Assembly: GCA_035578175.1 (NCBI GenBank)
Contig: JAQMRL010000006.1
Location: 66,262,001-66,326,000 of the forward strand
Length of the DNA stretch: 64,000 nucleotides
Source of the DNA: Catonia carolina
Lineage: Eukaryota; Arthropoda; Insecta; Hemiptera; Achilidae
Reading direction: 5' to 3'
Part shown: positions 12,154-23,199 of the stretch, in pieces
Position numbering within the stretch: position 1 is the stretch's first letter
How the letters are laid out: each line of letters starts with the position of its first letter
Notes under the pieces: model-generated
What the model was told of the DNA's origin: nothing
Databases searched by the model: none
The model's input: only the letters and a program-made list of their open reading frames with translations
Translations under genes and position numbers: made by a program

Positions 12154-13989
12154 ATGAAAGAACTTTGCTTGATGTTTGTCGTCGCAGTTGTATTTCTGCT
12201 ACACTTCGTAAGTGAACTGATTATTTTCGTCTAATATTTTTTTCTCAGCTGTATAATGATAAGATTATCATAGTTAGAGTAGATACAAAACCAAAGCCTA
12301 TCACTATAGTGCAGGTCTACATGCCTACGTCTTCGCACAGAGGAAGAAATAGAACAAGTATATTATGAGGAATTAGATGAAGTAATAATATTTTTAAAAG
12401 TTTGAGCCAGGTTTTTTCGGAATGTGTTGGTTAATAAATAATAAAATTAACTGTTAAAATCACAACAACTACTTATAAATAAATTAAATACTCGCAATAA
12501 ATTATTATAGTTTTACTACTAATGGATTCCAATTAACTACTGTCCCGACACTCATTATAATTAGGTAAGGCCTACTGTCGTGTCGACCGACAATGATTAC
12601 TACAATACTGATAGACAACTGCCGACAATACTTCCAGCAAAGCGGAGAGCAAATGTAGACAATTCAGAAAGCGCGAACTGCCCCACACTATTGATAGAAA
12701 ATAAAGCTATTTCTTGATAACGTATAACTGAAATTACAGCCTCTTCGATAACATGATTCTATAAACTGTTATTAAAATAATAATGTTATCGTTCACCCTA
12801 CAATACAATGTATGAATAAGTAATAGCAAGATATATGCGGAAAAAAGTGAACTAAATTATTCACTATAACAGGAAGACTTTTTTAACAAAGTATTATTGG
12901 TACAGAAAATGGTAGTCAAAACAAACAGTCCGGCGTTGACATCACGACTCGCTGGACGGTTTGTTTGAATTGCTTTAATCCTACCGACGATTTACGGATG
13001 CATAGCTGCAGACTTCTCGTCTCGGTGTACAATGTATAGTAACTAATGTGCCTTACTGCTTTGTCCGTGAAAGATTCAGTGTGACTAGCCTCGTTTGTGT
13101 TCGCGGAAAAGTGCGTTTGATTTTCTGTGGTTGTATTTGGTTACAGGAAATAGTACTGTTTCTCTTAAATTTATGTCCGTGAAAGATTCAGTGAGATTTG
13201 CCACCCTATTAACTAATGTTTTGTATTAATAAAACAGTATTATAACGTAGTTAAACTTAGAAGCGGTATTAAACGATAAGGTTACCTATTGATAACTTGG
13301 TTTAGTTTTAACAGTCTCATGTTGTTATAACGGTCCTTACTGTTTTAAGTCAGACAAGTGTCATTCGTACTTCAGTTTATTTAACGGCTTTGAAGCACGG
13401 TGTTATAAAGTGACAGCTAACAGGGTGTTATTAAATTACAGGGCGTTTTTAGTAACCTGTTATTATGATAACTGGCTCAATCCAGTTACAATGTTATTAA
13501 TCCTCTTATGTTAAATTAAGCCCCATCACTACCCCACACCTGTTTTTCGTGAGTTCTCTTGAGTTTTAACTTGCTATTTGTGTTATTTAACGTTTTATTT
13601 TGATCTTATTCCAGGACTGTGTTGAAAGTAGACCTTTAACATTGGCAGATATGAAAAATACACAGCAATTTTTAATAACGCAAACGTCTAAAGAAAAAAT
13701 TCAGAAAAAGAAGGAATTTATGAGACAAAAATTCCATCTGTTTGCCATTTTACAAACAATACCAATAATATTGTTTGTAATACCATTTTTCACACTTTAC
13801 GGTTTAATATTCGACTTCGTTGATTTTTGTTGTCAATATTTCAAGTGCTGTGAAGAAAAACATTCCCATTCAGCGTTTGATTGTGATAAATACTTTTTAC
13901 CCTCAATGTGTAAATGGAGTTTCGACAAGATCACCTCTGCATGGGGTTGTGCTAAGTTCGATAATTATTATGACAAGTGGTACATATAA
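12154..13989 (+). CDS. Gene A: two-exon signal-peptide, transmembrane, Cys-rich small protein (142 aa)
   Basis: Exon 1 (12154-12207) encodes 18 residues, MKELCLMFVVAVVFLLHF, a typical signal peptide, and ends in phase 0 at GTAAGT. The intron (12208-13614) ends TTATTCCAG. Exon 2 (13615-13989) reads on in phase 0 from DCVESRPL. Exon 2 has a charged linker rich in K/E/Q (about residues 35-60), a hydrophobic stretch containing QTIPIILFVIPFFTLYGL (about 68-90), then cysteines in FCCQYFKCCEEK, FDCDKY, SMCKW and WGCAKF. An AATAAA signal follows at about 14006. The same exon structure and the L-x-T-[IV]-P core recur in genes B and E. Function unknown; probably membrane-anchored or secreted. Cysteines beside the membrane could be lipidated, disulfide-bonded or metal-binding. 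The gene looks intact. Confidence 0.72.
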
Positions 13990-14099
13990 ACTAATTCCGT
14001 TTCAAAATAAAACTTCGAACCAAGACATAAGGAGAATGTTTCAGAACTGGGCACCCTTTGTCTGGAACTGATTTTACAGCTAATACAAAATACAATTTT

Positions 14100-14318
14100 T
14101 TTCAAATCCTTTGACGTAAGTTAACAACCACAAAATTAATATGTAATACTCTAAAACGAGTAAAATTATTGGATATGTTTATCTAATAAAACAGTTTTTC
14201 AGATAGTTCTCCCTAATTAAGTTCTAACCTTAATTTTAAATTACGTTAATCGTCAGCAACACTTAAGCAGTTTTTCAACGTGCGATGAACCATTAAAAAT
14301 TGGATTTACACATGTAGG
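14100..14318. other. Gene A downstream region, nothing further seen
   Basis: AT-rich sequence with no recognisable coding, RNA or repeat feature. Confidence 0.3.
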
Positions 14319-14639
14319 AATGTGCGCGGACCGTGCTGCTACTGTGTCACTACTATGTTCGACCGTTTCAATTTACATAATAGGTACTGTGCGCCTACCG
14401 AACGTCGATGCTATTGTCGACTGCTTACCGTGCAATAGTCTCTTGTTCGTAGTTATAGACTAAGTTTCATGGTTCAAGACGAAGAGGACGTAATTTTTGT
14501 CTGCTGCTTATATGAACTAGTACAAGAAGAAGAACGCAAGAAAATAAGAGAAAGAAAAGCCTATTGGGTTCATAATTTTTACAGGGCTAGAGAAGAAGAA
14601 GGAGAATTTCACACAATATTTAATAAATTGAGAGTTTAA
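14319..14639 (+). pseudogene. PIF/Harbinger transposase N-terminal relic
   Basis: An ATG at 14469 opens 56 codons to a stop at 14637-14639. The segment RERKAYWVHNFYRAREEEGEF followed by HTIFNKLRV matches the conserved start of Harbinger/ALP1-like transposases (RxFWVHPxxxxRxxxGxFxxLxxxLR). The DDE catalytic domain is missing, so this is an internally deleted or truncated copy. GC-richer sequence at 14319-14468 probably belongs to the same element. Terminal repeats could not be fixed. Confidence 0.6.
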
Positions 14640-15076
14640 CTTAATATCGGTAACTTAAAAAAATCCCACGTTGGTAACTTAAACATCTTTTAAGTATATT
14701 ACTACATAGTAGATAATAAGAAACATTGTAACAATTTTTACATTGTATTCCATGCAATAAAATTAACTTACATGTACAGACATTACCTAATGATCACCTA
14801 CCGAGCTGAGCCCGCTCTCAGATTCATAAATAGATAGCCTAGTTTCAAACCGAAAACTATAATATGTCTACAGCCTCGTGGAACCTAGATCACAAACCTT
14901 CCTTCAGATACAAACACACGCGCGCAGCAATCTCTTCCCTGCCTTAGCCTGCTTTAACTGCGTTCTACATACTCCAGTAGTGAGTCACCTACTAGGCGCT
15001 TGACTGCAATACTATGATTTTAGTTGTAACTACTTTTATCAAAATTGTATATAGTTTTCAAAATTTAAGTATTATT
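14640..15076. other. Intergenic, no feature
   Basis: No coding sequence, RNA gene or clear repeat recognised between the Harbinger relic and the hAT MITE. Confidence 0.3.
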
Positions 15077-15084
15077 CTTTAAAA

Positions 15085-15456
15085 CAGGGGTTCTCAAACT
15101 GGGGGGCGCGCCCCCCTAGGGGGGCGTTGAAGATTTTCAAGTGAGGCGTCATCGTATTAGAATAGAAAAAAAGCTATGATTAACCCAGTTTAGTTCCTGC
15201 CTTTGTATTTCAAACACCATTATTTTATTGTACAACACTCAATGTTAGAGTTTGAAGATTTCGTAAACAATTATATTTTAAGTTTTTTGGTTCTGTGATT
15301 TGACTATATGTTCAAAAATGTATTGAAGGTAGTATTAAACATTTTGTAAAAAGTTATCAAATATTTAATTGTATTACCTGCAATAGTACAGGGGAAGCGT
15401 GACGAAAAGTCAGTCTACTATGGGAGGCACAGAGCCTGAAAGGTTGAGAACCCTTG
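15085..15456. mobile_element. hAT-type MITE with perfect 8-bp TSD
   Basis: The 372-bp element begins CAGGGGTTCTCAAACT and ends, in reverse complement, CAAGGGTTCTCAACCT. It is flanked by identical 8-bp copies of CTTTAAAA (15077-15084 and 15457-15464). CAGGGGTTCTCAA termini and 8-bp target duplications are typical of hAT-superfamily non-autonomous elements. A GGGGGGCGCGCCCCCC palindrome sits just inside the left end. No coding sequence. The perfect duplication suggests a comparatively recent insertion. Confidence 0.85.
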
Positions 15457-15728
15457 CTTTAAAAGATGAGTCCAAACACGATGTAATTGTGATAATCTTA
15501 AGTTTTACCGATGTTGGATTTCATTTTGACTGCTAATGTTCAATATTATTATAACACGATAATAAATTAAACTATTATTATTTTTAAAATAACATTAAAT
15601 ACAGAAAATATTTAATAAATAAAATAAATTGAAAATATTGAACAATTTTATAAAATTTGATTATTCACTTGATTCATTCGTTTATTGATGACAAATCAAT
15701 AAATACTAGACCAATACATGTACACATA

Positions 15729-16694
15729 CGAGGTGTGGCTATTAAATAACAAGACTGACGTTGTAAAAAATGTTATTTTTATTTTATACATAATTAGTCT
15801 ACTTATTGTCACCTACAATGTCACTCCTTCTCTATCCCTACAATGCCTACAATTGTCACTCCTTCTCTATCCCTACAACGCTCCATGCGAATGTTCCATT
15901 GTTGGAAACAGTCTGGAAGTCATCTTCTGTCAGCTCCTTCAGGACACGTGCCGCTTTCTCTTTTACAGCTTCCACAGACTCAAATCTTGTCTCTTTTAAT
16001 GCAGATGTCACCTTAGGAAAAAGGTAGAAGACAATAACATACGATGAAACGTAGTTTTTTACTGATGATCCGGAAACGAAGCGCCAATCCATGCACTGGA
16101 AGCGCCGTACTTTACCAACAGCCAAAAAAGCTCGAATGAGCAAGTAAAAATTTAAAGCAATATTGATTGTTGTTTTTTTATATCCATGGGATTATGTACC
16201 TTCACTGGGTTCCTGAAGGTCAAACAATTAATCAGTATTGCTACCATGAGGTACTTTCTAAATTACGTCAAAGAGTAAGGAAAAACGCCCCGAAATGTGG
16301 AAGGACAAAATTATGGGTTCTCCACCAAAGACAATGCGTCAGCTCATTCCGCGTTATCTGTCAAGAGGTTACTAGCTAAGTACAGCATCTCAGTGTTGGA
16401 ACACCTTATTCACCAGATCTTGCGCCATGTGATTTCTACCAGTTGCCTAAGGTGAAATCTGCATTAAGGGATAAGGATTGAGCCTGTGTAACCTGTAAAA
16501 GAAAAAGCGGCACGTGTGCTACAGGAGCTGACAGAAGATGATTTCCAGCACTGTTTCCAACTATGGAAAATTCGCATGGAGCGTTGGAGGGATAGAGAAG
16601 GAGTGTATATTGAAGGTGACAATAAGTGATCATGTATAAAATAATAATAATTTGTTTTACAACGTCAGTCACGTTATATAATAGCCACACCTTG
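15729..16694 (+). mobile_element. Foldback mariner derivative (copy 1)
   Basis: The ends are mariner terminal repeats (CGAGGTGTGGCTATTAAA, mirrored by AGCCACACCTTG). The plus strand from about 16025 carries decayed mariner transposase beginning at the first catalytic region (DDPETKRQSMHWKRR), then FLKVKQLI, DNASAHSALSVKRLL (DNAPAHSAL in the family), and the C-terminal ARVLKELTEDDFQ region. The left 290 bp (15729-16020) is an inverted copy of that same 3' end: read on the minus strand it gives FPKVTSALKETRFESVEAVK and ARVLKELTEDDFQ. The 5' third of the transposase, including the DNA-binding domain, has been replaced by an inverted 3' end. Frameshifts and stops rule out activity. A local tandem duplication lies at about 15820-15880. 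Confidence 0.8.
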
Positions 16695-16939
16695 TGTATA
16701 CATAGTATTGATATTACAAAGTAAATTATGTTGTAAATTCTTTTAAATATGATAAATGATCTTTGAAATATAAAGTGAATTTAATGGATTGTATTTACGA
16801 GCTGAATATACAATTTAAACTGATATGATAGTTTTTAATCATATTCCTTGCAGTCCGTTGTATACTTGTTCTTTATCCCTTCATCCATGAAATGGGGCTT
16901 AGAGTTATTGTTGCATCTGGTTTTATAAGATTTATTTAC

Positions 16940-17283
16940 AGTTCAGCCGTTCTTAGTTTGCTCCTACTGTCAACAAACAAAAGCCACCTACTACAGGATG
17001 CACGCTAGAGTCTGCGACTTTGCGGATGTCGTATTCCTATTAAGTTAACTATTTTTTAAATTGTAAGTACTTAACGTACGGTACTAAAATCGTCAGTCAT
17101 GATATGATGTAGACCTAACAATTTCATTTAGAAAAATACTTTTAAAAGTATTTTGTATTTAAATACTTTTGAAAGTATCTTGTTGTTACTTTTTAATCAG
17201 CGTGTACACATTTTGATTTAATGCGCATGCTCAGTGACGTCATTATATGTTTACATTAGGAGCAAACTAAAAGAGGCTGGACT
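16940..17283. mobile_element. hAT-like MITE
   Basis: A 344-bp insertion into block A; the partner block lacks it near 53585-53625. Inverted ends: AGTTCAGCCGTTCTTAGTTT on the left and, in reverse complement, AGTCCAGCCTCTTTTAGTTT on the right, both continuing GCTCCTA. The flanks TTATTTAC and TTAATTCC may be a worn 8-bp target duplication. Centrally there is an AAATACTTTTAAAAGTATTT palindrome and a second related unit. CAGCC ends and the AAAGTATTT core suggest hAT. Confidence 0.6.
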
Positions 17284-17699
17284 TTAATTCCTTTATTCCT
17301 TATTTGTAAATCCTTTTGTTTTTTCATCATGTCTAAAAATTCAGTCTTATCTGCATGCTGTTCTTATTTCGTTTTAATGTGTTTAATTACTTGTAAATAT
17401 TTATACGGGAATCGTAATTTCTCTAATTTTGAAATCCTATCTTTTATTTAATTTTAATATTATAGCCTCTGGTAACAAATTTGGATTAAGATTATCCGTT
17501 AAAACTTTTTAATTTATATTATTTATCTTGATTAGAAATATTATTAAATTATTTTTAAAATATTAATTTTGATGGACAGTTTAACAATTTATTAAATTTT
17601 TCACCAATGAAATTAATTTATTTAGTCTTCACATCAACGATCCAATGAAACATAGACTGCTATTCTATAAAATACCAGAAGGATAATAGCAATGATAAT

Positions 17700-18000
17700 T
17701 ACAATTCTGACGAAGTAATTATTAATAGAGAAGTAAGGCAACGGTGTAGTCTACCACCCACTTTGTTTAATATTTTATTTGGAAAACGGGATTAGAAATT
17801 GGAAGTCTAAAATACACAAAGGTATTCTCATAAGAGAAGATATGGTTCTTCTGTGCCTATTTTTGGCGGATGACCTGATGTTGCTACAGGAGAATGAGGA
17901 TGACCTGCAGAGAGCACACTTCATGCTGAACAAATTGTGCAAATAATATAAGTTGGCAGTTTCTTGCCAGCTTCCTGTGAAAACATGATTCGAAAGATAC
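17700..18000 (+). pseudogene. LINE reverse transcriptase fragment (motifs B-C region)
   Basis: Decayed plus-strand coding: a region like VRQRCSLPPTLFNILFG (usual form VRQGCSLSPTLFN) followed by LFLADDLMLLQENEDDLQRA, in which ADD is the catalytic motif C, then FMLNKLCK. Stops and frameshifts interrupt it. It lies just downstream (in the sense of pseudogene C) of that gene and is antisense to it. The same arrangement occurs at 52860-53160 in block B. Confidence 0.7.
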
Positions 18001-18267
18001 ACATGAAAATAATACTTTCATTTCCTATATACGTTGAAACTGAGCAAAAGATTTTAAAAAAACACAAAACCTATATGCTGGTTATTTAGGCCTACATTCA
18101 TGTACACCTACATAGTATGATAAAAAATTACAAATAGGTATACTAAAATATTTGCTAGGTTATTTGTATGAAGAGTATAAAAAATAGATCATTTTAGCAT
18201 AGGTTAAATTATATTGCGGAGATAGGCCTTTCCTTGTTCCCTTAATAACAAGTATATTTATTCTATA

Positions 18268-18633
18268 GTGTGAAACATCCTTCTAAATCACAAACCCATT
18301 AAGATTTAGAGCAGTTAGTGCATCTCACTAATTTCCAAGCAAACCTATTTGAGTATGTTCCAATAATCACAAACATTTTGCCCAATCTGTAGCAAATACC
18401 ATTTTTATACTCATCGGTTTTGCACCAACTATAAATGCAGCGACAACAGCATTCATCACAGCATTTGATACAGACTCCTTTACCCAGGACACAACACAAA
18501 ATAAATCCGATACACGTCATCAAGAAAGCAACAGGAATAGTTAGAATCAAACCAAAAGTTGTGCAAGTTTTCACCAGAAATTTACACTTTTCTTAATTTT
18601 GGAATTTTGAATAGGATTTCCATTAACACCATC
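18268..18633 (-). pseudogene. Pseudogene C: exon 2 of the Cys-rich membrane family
   Basis: Homologous over its whole length to gene B exon 2, including the acceptor TTTGTTTCAG next to 18633. Two lesions are visible against gene B. One T is missing from a T run about 60 nt into the exon (TAAATTTCTGG against TAAATTTTCTGG), which shifts the frame. A CAA codon has become TAA at 18299-18301, removing the last 12 codons. The reading frame downstream of the shift is otherwise preserved, with the membrane segment ILTIPVAFLMTCIGFILCCVL and the cluster CIKCCDECCCRCI intact. No exon 1 is found upstream within block A. Treated as a pseudogene; a re-initiated 91-codon protein cannot be excluded. Confidence 0.75.
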
Positions 18634-18719
18634 CTGAAACAAACAATACTTTTATTAATTTCAATTTTTGTTCCTCAGTTTCATTTTCTTGTGATATCAT
18701 GATGTGTAGCGATCAGTAA

Positions 18720-19890
18720 TTTTGAAGGAACACTTAGGTCAAATAATTGTAAAAATATTCAAAATAATAACACAAATTATCATAAAACAAATCGTTAAGA
18801 AAAAAAGGAAATTTAATCTAAAAACTCATTTAGCTTTCGTCGGTCTTCAAAAGGCTTTCGATACAGTATATAGAATAAAATTAAGGGAAAATATTTCCCT
18901 TAATATTTCGAGATAATATTTAATATTATCCCTTAATATTTCGAAAATATTTCGAGATAATGTATATCCTTCTCAACTTATAAAAGTAGTTCAAAGCCTG
19001 TACAAAAAAACCAGTGGGATAAAAGCAATGAAGGATTCCAATTTTGGAAAAGTAATTATATATATAGGACTAAGACAAGGGTGTGGTCTATCACCCACTT
19101 TGTTTAATATTTATTTGGATGACATGATCAGATGATTGCAGACTTAAATACACACGTATTCTCACAAGAGAAGATGTGGTTGTAAACTGCCTAGTATTTT
19201 CCAAAGACCTGATAGTGCTACAGGAGAATGAGGGTGACCTGCAGAGGGCATTCTTCATCCTGAACAAATTCTGTAAAGAATATAAGTTGACAGTTTCGAT
19301 GAAGATGACAAAATTAATGACATTCAGGGGGAAGGAGCCAGTCAGAAGCAAAAATGTTTTAGAGATTAATATTTTTGAACAGATATTCATTTCGCGGTAT
19401 CTAGGTTGCAACATTACATACCAACAGAATTAAAATGCTTACAAAAAGATTCACTGATTTCAGAAAATATGCGGAACAATCCACGGAAAAAAAAATAGCA
19501 CCAGCAAATACACCAGACTGAGATTTTATAAAACAATATCAGTGTCGATCCTACTCTATATCAGTGAAACTTGGGTGATATCAAAGCGATAGGAGAGTAG
19601 ATTGCACACATCTGAAATTAAATTTCTTCGACAAACGTATGGGTATAGAAGAAAAGATCGTTACAGGAATACCGAGATAAGGAAAACTCAACATTTTCTC
19701 TATAAACGACAGGGTATCTCAGAAGAGAATGCAGTGGTTAGAGCATGTGAACATAATAAGGGAGAATTGGATGGCTAAGCAAACACTAGGCTACAAACCG
19801 CTGGGAAAGAGAGATACGGATGCTCGATAAAGAGATGAAGAGATTTGAGAAGTTCTAAATAGGCAAGATGCTTAATCCTTGAAAGACAAA
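18720..19890 (+). pseudogene. LINE reverse transcriptase relic (RT to C-terminus)
   Basis: Broken plus-strand coding in LINE order: THLAFVGLQKAFDTVYRIKL (motif A; FxDxxKAFDxVxR), LRQGCGLSPTLFNIYLDDMIR (motif B), LLQENEGDLQRAFFILNKFC, KNVLEINIFEQIF plus YLGCNITYQ, and a decayed C-terminal part resembling FKFYKTMAVPVLLYGSESW and GRPRKRW of insect endonuclease/RT LINEs. Motif C is damaged. It is antisense to pseudogene C and immediately upstream of its exon. The homologous relic in block B is at 50980-52165. Confidence 0.75.
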
Positions 19891-20373
19891 AGAAGATTAA
19901 AAAAAAAATTATTTTCTAGAAGCATTAAACAAATAATATTTTCATAAATTAAAATTTTTTCCTCGTATAGAGCAAATTTTATACCACCTTAGCTGACTTA
20001 AATCGTTTCTGGAAGCTTGTTTTGCAGCCCAAATTGTCAGCATTTGCTTACTACAGCTTTAACCCGTTTATCTTTCCACTCGAATTTCACTTAAAAACCC
20101 GTAATTAGTTGTCTGAATTTGTTTTGGTCCATTAAGCTATCTCGTATTGCTCCGGTTTTTTAATTCTTTAAACCATACATCCAACACCTTAAGTCTATTG
20201 TTTAATGTCTTAAAAATGTGTTTTATTTATTGATGTGTATTTAATAATTGAAATTAATAAAATATAAATGAATTTGATGAACTTATTCAATCAAAATAAA
20301 ATATATATTTTTGTTAATCAAAATGTAATTTTACGAAAGTGTAAGTTGAAAATATAAACAGTAAATAAAGCTT

Positions 20374-20625
20374 TGGCTAAATAAAGCATTCGCCTAAATG
20401 AAATGGAAAATTCAAGAGTAGGCTTAAATTTGTACAGTTTAATTTACAGTTTTCCGGTTTGTATTGATAATTGTGCAAACAATTATCCGTTAACGTAATT
20501 ATACAGAGGTTATTGCGTAAAGTTGCTGCTCCCAAGTTGTGGCATGCGTACGACTGGGTTTGCAAGAATAAATCTATAAGGGTCGATGACAGTAGCTGTG
20601 AAAATTATAATAAAAAATAAAGAAG
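20374..20625. other. Intergenic, no feature
   Basis: Unique sequence beyond the end of block A. An open minus-strand frame here has no signal peptide or recognisable motif. Confidence 0.3.
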
Positions 20626-20875
20626 AATGGAAACAGCTGTAGGTACTATAAGTTACTCAACAGGTGGCAGAGAAGATGGAGTGAAGCTGTGGTCGGGGAG
20701 TGGTCAAGGAGGCTCATTCCGAGTGTTAAGGTGTGGATAAGAAGAACATTTGATGATAACACCCATGAATTAATACAGTTTTTGCAGAAAATGGTTGCCT
20801 TGGGTCATATTTGACGAGGTTCAAACTTGGTGAAGTGCCGAAATGTTGACTATGCGACAGTGATGACGAAAAAAT
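20626..20875 (+). pseudogene. R1/I-type LINE C-terminal fragment
   Basis: Plus-strand coding with one or two breaks: a WQRRW-like start, GEWSRRLIPSVKVWIRRTF, then a segment like GCLGSYLTRFKLGEVPKC ending in a CxxCDSDD-type pattern. This matches the region after the RT domain, with its Cys/His motif, in R1- and I-like non-LTR retrotransposons. Only this end is present. Confidence 0.65.
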
Positions 20876-21059
20876 AATTTAAAAATAATTTTTATTAATT
20901 AAATAAAATAACGCATGAAAAATAGACAAAATCTGTTAAACTCTCTACTAACTTAATTAATGTAATACTTAAAAGAAAACACTTGTATTAAAATAAATTA
21001 ATGAGTTACTTACTGTTTATTTTTATCGTGTTAACATTTTTAACAACCATAAATTATCT

Positions 21060-21285
21060 TATATCAAAAAAGTAACAGTTGTCATAATAAATAGCCACGT
21101 CACAATAGATGTTCAAAATGTTTACCCTCGTTCAAAATACAAGCATCCAGCCGTTTTCTCATGGACTGGCGAACTCTTTCTAAGATCCCAGGTGTCTCAC
21201 GTATCCTCTGAGTTTCATTAATAATCCATGTGAGCAACTCCTCTTTGGTATCCACAGGCGAGTCGTAGACAAGAGAGACAGATTT
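21060..21285 (-). pseudogene. Tc1/mariner-type transposase C-terminal fragment
   Basis: Read on the minus strand: LVYDSPVDTKEELLTWIINE, then TQRIRETPGILERVRQSMRK and RLDACILNEGKHFEHLL. This is the terminal region of the insect IS630/Tc1/mariner transposases that end in a GxHFEHLL motif. The catalytic domain is not present next to it. Flanked by AT-rich DNA. Confidence 0.65.
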
Positions 21286-21749
21286 TGTCTATTTTTCATG
21301 CGTTTTTTTATTTAATTAAAAAATAATTTTTTTAAAAATTGCGTTTGCCAATTTATTATTGACTTACTTTACATCATTCTCTTCAGAATTAAATTCTCTA
21401 CAAGTTTTGTATAAGAATTTCTTTTGTTTATTATCCATTTAACAAAGTTCGTCTACATCAAACCCAAAGGAAACTTATTTGGTTTTCGGGACCAAGTTTT
21501 GCGTATTTCATCAGGTATCTTAACAATTACTGCAGCTACAGGTCTGAAACCTGTTTCGTTCAATTTTTCTCTTCATTTTACATACGATACGGTAAAATTT
21601 ATGCTTAATTTAACGCCCAACAAATATCTGTAAGGCTTCGTTTCAACGAGGTAACTGAAATTCTGACGAAACTTTCACCCTGTATATAATAGTGCAGCAT
21701 CTCTACAATAAAAAATTCCTCTCAGAATAAATTAAATTCGGCACTATAA

Positions 21750-22275
21750 CACCGTGAATAAACCAGCAGCATTTTATGCTAGTAATACTTTAGTAATGAA
21801 CCAAAAAACCAAAATAGGAAAAAAGAATGACAGGAAAATCATCAGGAAAATTCTTGGACCAAGGAAAACAGAGGATGGATAACCGATTACAGAAGAATCA
21901 AATTGTGGAAACTTACTCTAATATAGAAGTTGGTATGAAAAAGAAACGTCTAAATTTTTATGGTTACATTATCAGACTTTCGGAACACCGACTAACTAAC
22001 AGAGTTTTAAAATATTTGTTCTCTCTAATTGATTCAGGACCAAGGGTGTAACATGTCAAAAAGTATCTAACACGGCTGAATACAACCGAGCAGGAGATTA
22101 AACAGGGGTATCTTTGGAAAGAGAGTAGATAAAGTGGGAGGTTCTCTCAGAATTTCGACCAAAAAAGTTTAGACGTAAGTTGAGTGAGGAAATAAAGCGG
22201 AAATTCTCTCAGGGGATGAAGGAGTACTGGGCTAACAGGGCTAAAAGGACAAGCCGGGATGAAGATTAAATCATT
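21750..22275 (+). pseudogene. LINE 3'-end fragment (endonuclease/RT family)
   Basis: Decayed plus-strand C-terminal coding: a YASNTLVMNQKTKIGKK-like segment, MDNRLQKNQIVETYSNIEVG, KKKRLNFYGYIIRLSEHRLT, then WEVLSEFRPKKFRRKLSEE and MKEYWANRAKRTSRDED. A related copy on the opposite strand is at 44740-45240, so the family's typical 3' end can be read from both. No poly(A) tail is evident; a TAA microsatellite follows at 22307. Confidence 0.7.
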
Positions 22276-22303
22276 AAATACTTCCTTTCAAGGGAGTTTC
22301 ACC

Positions 22304-22306
<3 letters not shown>

Positions 22307-22350
<44 letters not shown>

Positions 22351-22357
22351 GTAATAA
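22307..22357. repeat. (TAA)n microsatellite
   Basis: About 14 uninterrupted AAT/TAA units followed by one GTAATAAT variant, adjoining the 3' end of a LINE relic. It may have grown from the element's tail. Confidence 0.9.
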
Positions 22358-22628
22358 TCGTTGAAGTATCGTAAGAACTAATGTTTGCTAAACAACACTA
22401 TTTTATTTTAATGAATATTTTACATTCATTTTCCAAAGGTTCGTAAACGAACTATTTTTTTCCCTCTGCCAACTTAAATTATTTTTTTTACGATTTATTA
22501 TTTCTGAGTACATAATGTGTTACCTAGTTGATGTTAAATAAATAGCATTACAAAAAATTATTGTTTTATTGTACCTTTGGGATGCATTGGTATCTCATGT
22601 AAGTTAGCATAGGTCTTTAGTTGCGCAC

Positions 22629-22880
22629 GGTGGGAATAACTGCTGTCCTAGTGGGAAAGCACAATGCTTTGGCACAAGGCGTGGTGGGCGGAATAGCCAA
22701 CCGAATATCCCTCTATCATATTCTTAGTGTTCGCATTACCAAAGGTTGGACTCCAATCTTACTTGTAGCACTGGGTGGGGAAATATTGCTGGCTCAGTGG
22801 AAAGGCACAATGTGGCATGGTGGAATAAAAATTACCAATCAAATATCGCCTTTACTGTACTACAATATCTTTAATATCAT
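22629..22880 (+). repeat. Two-unit tandem repeat, about 145 bp
   Basis: The unit from GGTGGGAATAACTGCTG (22629) is repeated from GGTGGGGAAATATTGCTGG (about 22774). Shared parts include GTGG-AAAG-CACAATG, TGGCA, GGTGGNNGAATA and ACCAANCNAATATC. The units are diverged. It is open in one frame, but no protein is recognised. Confidence 0.5.
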
Positions 22881-23029
22881 TTAAGGTGAACTACTGCACA
22901 TCTATGTGTTTCAGCGGCGAGTATTCAAGCGAAACAGGTGAAAAGCCTCTTCACCTCATTTCTGTAGAGTATCGAGATTCATATTATTCACAAATAAGTA
23001 TAATTTCTGCTAAACTTATGTTTTTTAAA

Positions 23030-23120
23030 AAACAAATTTTCACCGTCGCCCCTTTGTTTAAGTACTGTGCTGCCAGCTATCAAATCTTCCGACGTAGCAA
23101 CAGGGGGAGCCGCTAATAAG
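23030..23120 (+). repeat. Dispersed repeat, partner at 36355-36555
   Basis: The stretch CACCGTCG...AAGTACTGTGCTGCC...TATCAAA...TCCTACGTAGC...GGGAGCCG is shared with the minus strand of 36355-36555. GC-richer than its surroundings. Element class unknown; a SINE or LINE 3' end is possible. Confidence 0.55.
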
Positions 23121-23199
23121 GGAAATTTTGGTTTAGAGGTTGACCGCACTGCTGTGCCGCTCAGTACCTTTCCACTCAAGGTCAGTCTTTGTGATCAAT

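Larger units (their letters stand above)
16697..20373. repeat. Block A: inverted copy of 50092-53830
   Basis: Read in reverse complement, the block matches 50092-53830 throughout. Examples are 16730-16930 against 53620-53820, the exon at 18268-18633 against 52250-52621, the LINE sequence at 18720-19880 against 51060-52165, and 20200-20373 against 50092-50690. Similarity by eye exceeds 90%. Differences: a MITE at 16940-17283 is present only here, a LINE insertion is present only in the partner (50172-50582), and there is a local expansion of TTAATATTTCGA units near 18890-18960. The block ends just short of the position where gene B has exon 1. Confidence 0.85.
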
